DNA of 64,000 bases. Origin: Gammaproteobacteria bacterium. Lineage in GTDB: Bacteria; Pseudomonadota; Gammaproteobacteria; Pseudomonadales; Cellvibrionaceae. This document shows, one piece after another, positions 61,052 through 64,000 of this stretch. How positions within the stretch are numbered: the stretch's first letter is position 1; each line of letters begins with the position of its first letter. Below the pieces are notes generated by a model. That model saw only the letters and a list, made by a program, of their open reading frames with translations. It did no database searches and was not told the DNA's origin. The translations under genes and the position numbers were made by a program. Location: positions 22,710-86,709 of the forward strand of contig JAGKWY010000005.1 of the NCBI GenBank assembly GCA_021151625.1, in the 5' to 3' direction.

Positions 61052-61205
61052 AGCGGTACCAAAAATGCGGGAAATTGACGGGGATTTACCTGCCTAAACC
61101 CAAGCCTAACCAATATTTACACTATTAACATTTCTGACATTGCAGCGGGAAATGCCGGTTACTTTAATGAATATCTGTCTTCAGGTAAAACCGGATTCTG
61201 CAACT

Positions 61206-62228
61206 GTGAAATACATATTGATCCTGCTTTCTATTGTTTATGCCAGTGCTGCCAGTGCAGGTGTAATTGAATTGCACAATGGCGACCGTCTGGAAGGTGA
61301 ATTGATTCGCACAGAAGCTGAGCATCTGGTGTGGAAATCCAGCAATTTTGGCGAGCAGTGGATCGCTAAAACTAAAATCAAAAATATCCAGTCGGAGCGC
61401 CCGTTAAAAATCAATGGCAGTAAAGCGGCCTGCCAGTTGCAAAATATGGAAGGAGTGGAGCTGGTTTATCAATGCGAAAATTCTTCCCGTGTGCGTCGCT
61501 CATCGCTGCTGACGATTAAAACGCTTATGCCTTACGAAGATTATAAAAAAGGTGCCTGGACCCATCATGGCCGTTTAAATTTGTGGGGCGCTTATTCGCG
61601 CGGCAATGAAGTGCGCGACGAGTGGAATTTGCAAACCGAAATAGAATTGCGCCGCGGTGATTTCCGTCATGTATTAGGCGGCGATTTTGCGCGCGCTTCC
61701 TGGAATTACTCCGCGCCGCAAGAGCGCTGGAATAGCCGTTACTCACTGGATTGGTTCGTGGCGGACCAATGGTTTTGGTACAACAGTTTGCTGGCGGGTG
61801 CTGAGCCCCAGCGGGGTATGGCTAACTACCGCAGCCTGGGTTCGGGGGCGGGCTATCAATTTTTTGAGAATCGCACCAGTGCGCTTTCGTTAAAAACCGG
61901 CGCCGCCTATATGGATGAAAATTATATTTTTCCGCAGGAACTGATGGGTGAGTTTGCCAGTGAGGATGAATTTATGGCGCTGCGCCTGGCAACCGATTTT
62001 CGCTATTCCATGCCTTGGGGTGTAGGTTTTTTCCATAACAATGAGGTTCTGCAATCCACGGAAGATAAACCCAACTGGCGCGTGAAAACCACGACTGGCT
62101 TGAGCTCGATGATCCTCAAGCGCATCTATTCGGAATTCAAAATCGATTACTGGTTAGACAATGAACCCCAGCCGGCGCGCAAGGGGGCGGATACCCGTAT
62201 GTCGCTGGGGGTGAGTTACAAGTGGTAG
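61206..62228 (+). CDS. Exported DUF481-family outer-membrane protein
   Basis: This is an exported beta-rich protein of the DUF481 type. The start is placed at GTG 61206, which gives a compact signal peptide (MKYILILLSIVYASAASA); an in-frame ATG 61167 gives a longer N-region. The mature part begins GVIELHNGDRLEGELIR, a domain typical before DUF481, followed by a repeated beta-strand barrel (WTHHGRLNLWGAYSRGNE, RMSLGVSYKW at the end) with the C-terminal aromatic. It presumably lies in the outer membrane. No neighbouring gene explains it; fxsA follows 36 bases downstream. Confidence 0.8.
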   Translation: MKYILILLSIVYASAASAGVIELHNGDRLEGELIRTEAEHLVWKSSNFGEQWIAKTKIKNIQSERPLKINGSKAACQLQNMEGVELVYQCENSSRVRRSSLLTIKTLMPYEDYKKGAWTHHGRLNLWGAYSRGNEVRDEWNLQTEIELRRGDFRHVLGGDFARASWNYSAPQERWNSRYSLDWFVADQWFWYNSLLAGAEPQRGMANYRSLGSGAGYQFFENRTSALSLKTGAAYMDENYIFPQELMGEFASEDEFMALRLATDFRYSMPWGVGFFHNNEVLQSTEDKPNWRVKTTTGLSSMILKRIYSEFKIDYWLDNEPQPARKGADTRMSLGVSYKW

Positions 62229-62264
62229 ACTGGCAGCCCTTTGGTTTTTGTGGATAGGCGTCTG

Positions 62265-62810
62265 ATGCGTATTTTGCCCCTGTTGTTGTTTCCCTTCCTT
62301 GAACTCTGGCTGATGATTGAAGTTGGCGATGAGGTAGGGGCATTGCCGGTAATCCTGTGGTTGGTGGCGATGATTGTGGTGGGCATGAACCTGCTGCGTT
62401 ACCTGGGGGCATCGAGCATGATCAAAGCAGCGCAAAATATGCGCACCGGCGAATTGCCCGGCGTTGCTATCGCCGACGGGCTGTTCAAGGCCATTGGAGC
62501 GGTGCTGTTAATTATCCCCGGTTTTATTACCGATGCCCTGGCGCTACTGTGTTTTATCCCCTGGTTGCGTCAGTTATTAATCAAGCGTTGGGTGGCCAAA
62601 ATGACAGTGCGGGCGGCGGGTTTTGCCCAGCAGCAATCGCCGTTTGGGCGCTCTCCTTTTGGCGCAGACCCGTTCGGGGCGGGCAATGTTTATGAGCATC
62701 AGGGTACGGCCAAATCCGGTGCTGATTCCTCACGAGAGGGAATCTTGATAGAGCAGGAAACTGCGCCATCCACAGATAATCCCGACTCTACCGGCCCAAA
62801 GACGCCTTGA
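62265..62810 (+). CDS. fxsA: FxsA-family membrane protein
   Basis: This 181-residue inner-membrane protein has N-terminal helices RILPLLLFPFLELWLMIEVG, LPVILWLVAMIVVGMNLLRY and the segment DGLFKAIGAVLLIIPGFITDALALL, all diagnostic of FxsA (which blocks F-plasmid exclusion of phage T7 in Escherichia coli). The C-terminal part is a flexible Gly/Pro/Phe-rich tail (SPFGRSPFGADPFGAGN). The start is ATG 62265. Its position directly upstream of groES matches the common gene order. Its natural role is unknown. Confidence 0.9.
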   Translation: MRILPLLLFPFLELWLMIEVGDEVGALPVILWLVAMIVVGMNLLRYLGASSMIKAAQNMRTGELPGVAIADGLFKAIGAVLLIIPGFITDALALLCFIPWLRQLLIKRWVAKMTVRAAGFAQQQSPFGRSPFGADPFGAGNVYEHQGTAKSGADSSREGILIEQETAPSTDNPDSTGPKTP

Positions 62811-62928
62811 TGCAGGATTTTTTCACTGTCGCCGTTGAAATCCCCAAAGCCAGCCCCAGATAGGTTGTCACCGCTTTCGGCCTCCGGTTTCCGGGTAGCC
62901 CTGGAGTATCGGCGGCCATCCTGATGGC

Positions 62929-62957
62929 CTTGAAACTTTCAAGATCATCCTTATAAA
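62929..62957 (+). promoter_or_regulatory. Promoter of groESL
   Basis: CTTGAAA (62929-62935) matches the heat-shock sigma-32 -35 element. TTGAAA with TATAAA (62952-62957), 16 bases apart, is also a good sigma-70 promoter. The -35 half lies in a perfect odd palindrome (CTTGAAACTTTCAAG, 62929-62943). A sigma-32 -10 is only weakly matched. It lies 85 bases before groES. Confidence 0.7.
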
Positions 62958-63041
62958 CACCACGCTGGAGTCGCCTCGCTCAGCCAGCCTGAGCCGGATT
63001 CCCTGTTTCGTTAAAAATTGATTGTTAGGAGACATAGCTTC

Positions 63042-63332
63042 ATGAAAATTCGTCCATTGCATGATCGCGTTGTGGTTCGCCGCAAAGAAGAAGAAACCAA
63101 AACTGCCGGTGGCATCATTCTGTCCGGTTCTGCCAAAGAGAAGCCAAATCAGGGTGAAGTAGTTGCTGTAGGCAACGGCCGCGTATTGACCAGCGGTGAG
63201 CTGCGTCCACTGGATGTGAAGGTGGGTGATGTAGTTGTGTTTGGCAAATATGCCGGTAGCGACACTATCACCATCGACGGCGAAGAGCTGGTAATCCTGA
63301 GCGAGTCAGACATCAAGGCTGTGTTGGAATAA
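63042..63332 (+). CDS. groES: Co-chaperonin GroES
   Basis: GroES caps the GroEL chamber. The 96-residue protein is full length: MKIRPLHDRVVVRRKEEET, the mobile loop TAGGIILSGSAKEKPNQG, and DTITIDGEELVILSESDI at the end. ATG 63042 has AGGAG ten bases upstream. It is the first gene of the operon with groEL, 92 bases apart. Confidence 0.98.
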   Translation: MKIRPLHDRVVVRRKEEETKTAGGIILSGSAKEKPNQGEVVAVGNGRVLTSGELRPLDVKVGDVVVFGKYAGSDTITIDGEELVILSESDIKAVLE

Positions 63333-63424
63333 TTCCAGCGCCCAATTGATTTGAATGGAAAGTGATTTCATTCGCTCGACTTCCCTGAATTTCTTACGAA
63401 AACGAATTTTTAAAGGTACAAATC

Positions 63425-64000
63425 ATGTCAGCTAAAGAAGTAAAGTTTGGTGATAGCGCCCGTCAACGCATGCTTGCCGGTGTAAATATCCTGGCCGATG
63501 CAGTAAAAGCTACCCTTGGCCCGAAAGGCCGTAACGTGGTTCTGGAAAAATCTTTTGGTGCACCAACCATCACCAAAGACGGTGTTTCTGTTGCTAAAGA
63601 AATTTCCCTGAAAGACAAGTTTGAAAACATGGGCGCGCAAATGGTGAAAGAAGTTGCGTCCAAAGCGTCTGACGATGCAGGTGACGGCACTACTACTGCA
63701 ACCGTTTTGGCGCAAGCTATCGTTAACGAAGGTTTGAAGTCAGTTGCTGCAGGTATGAACCCGATGGACCTGAAGCGTGGTATCGACAAAGCAATCGCTG
63801 CTGCTGTTAAGCACGTTCAATCTATTGCTGTTCCTTGCGCTGATACCAAGTCTATCTCTCAAGTAGGCAGCATCTCTGCTAACAGCGATACCTCTGTGGG
63901 CGAGCTGATTGCAGAAGCGATGGAAAAAGTAGGTAAAGAAGGTGTTATCACCGTAGAAGAAGGTACCAGCCTGGAGAACGAGCTGGACGTGGTAGAAGGT
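63425..64000 (+). CDS. groEL: Chaperonin GroEL (3' partial)
   Basis: The first 192 residues of GroEL are present and the frame runs past the window end. Features are the conserved start (MSAKEVKFGDSARQRMLAGV), ATP-binding TLGPKGRNVVLEKSFGAPTI and DDAGDGTTTATVLAQAI, and EKVGKEGVITVEEGTSLENE. ATG 63425 has an AAAGG ribosome site upstream. It encodes the folding chamber with GroES. Confidence 0.98.
   Translation, partial: MSAKEVKFGDSARQRMLAGVNILADAVKATLGPKGRNVVLEKSFGAPTITKDGVSVAKEISLKDKFENMGAQMVKEVASKASDDAGDGTTTATVLAQAIVNEGLKSVAAGMNPMDLKRGIDKAIAAAVKHVQSIAVPCADTKSISQVGSISANSDTSVGELIAEAMEKVGKEGVITVEEGTSLENELDVVEG

Noticed and set aside
1..64000. tRNA, rRNA, CRISPR arrays and insertion sequences
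   Set aside because: No cloverleaf with CCA-end context, rRNA core, spaced direct repeats or transposase frame was seen by eye.

Overview
The window looks like a chromosomal segment of a free-living, polysaccharide-degrading gammaproteobacterium of the Cellvibrio type. Three things point there: secreted carbohydrate-active enzymes built from catalytic and carbohydrate-binding modules joined by long serine linkers (AA10-CBM5-CBM73, CBM2-CBM10-GH45); extra GH5 and GH3 enzymes with TonB-dependent uptake; and Pseudomonas-like housekeeping order (trpE-trpG-trpD-trpC, vfr, an OsmC-like gene, coq7; ampD-ampE; fxsA-groES-groEL). The genus is an inference from family resemblance, not a database match.

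Layout. 0-3.7 kb: a partial GNAT acetyltransferase, a chitin-type lytic polysaccharide monooxygenase and a GH45 endoglucanase. 3.9-5.7 kb: a gingipain/caspase-like (clan CD) peptidase candidate with a small partner. 5.8-7.8 kb: a PEP-CTERM protein, a glyoxalase-fold protein and an SRPBCC protein. 7.8-10.6 kb: a four-gene flavinylation operon (outer-membrane protein, FMN-binding protein, ApbE, cytochrome b-like membrane protein). 10.9-13.7 kb: a GH5 lipoprotein, a DUF1461 membrane protein and a second PEP-CTERM protein. 13.6-16.4 kb: rtcB with two associated unknown genes, preceded by a promoter, a nine-residue ORF and a terminator. 17.4-26.2 kb: a probable aminophosphonate-use locus. It comprises a secreted phosphodiesterase with hemopexin repeats, a TonB receptor, a DUF5690 carrier, a FAD oxidoreductase, PhnX and a GntR regulator, with two GntR-type operators in the divergent promoter region. 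26.3-30.1 kb: a VAO-type flavin oxidase and an LRR lipoprotein. 30.2-42.7 kb: dapE, then a minus-strand group encoding a di-haem cytochrome, GMC oxidoreductase, patatin, DUF4331, TPR and hydrolase proteins. 42.9-52.9 kb: tapT, a possible small RNA, rpe, the trp genes, a toxin-antitoxin pair, vfr, an OsmC-like gene, a 174-bp inverted-repeat element and coq7. 53.0-64.0 kb: a GH3 enzyme, an AAA+ ATPase, ampD, ampE, yajQ, ampG, a DNA alkyltransferase-like gene, a DUF481 protein, fxsA, groES and the start of groEL.

How it fits together. The secreted and lipid-anchored glycoside hydrolases and the LPMO attack chitin and plant polysaccharides outside the cell. The 17-26 kb locus reads as a complete route: outer-membrane import, inner-membrane import, oxidation of an aminophosphonate to phosphonoacetaldehyde, and C-P bond cleavage. 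The 34-43 kb group combines c-type haem, flavin oxidation and lipases, and may oxidise hydrophobic substrates. The most notable candidates are the phosphonate locus, the haem/GMC/patatin group, the clan CD peptidase pair and the small transcript upstream of rtcB.

A caution: trpE, trpD and ampE each lack the expected N-terminal segment, and the di-haem cytochrome appears frameshifted at its end. These may be real lesions or sequence errors. No tRNA, rRNA or CRISPR array was seen.
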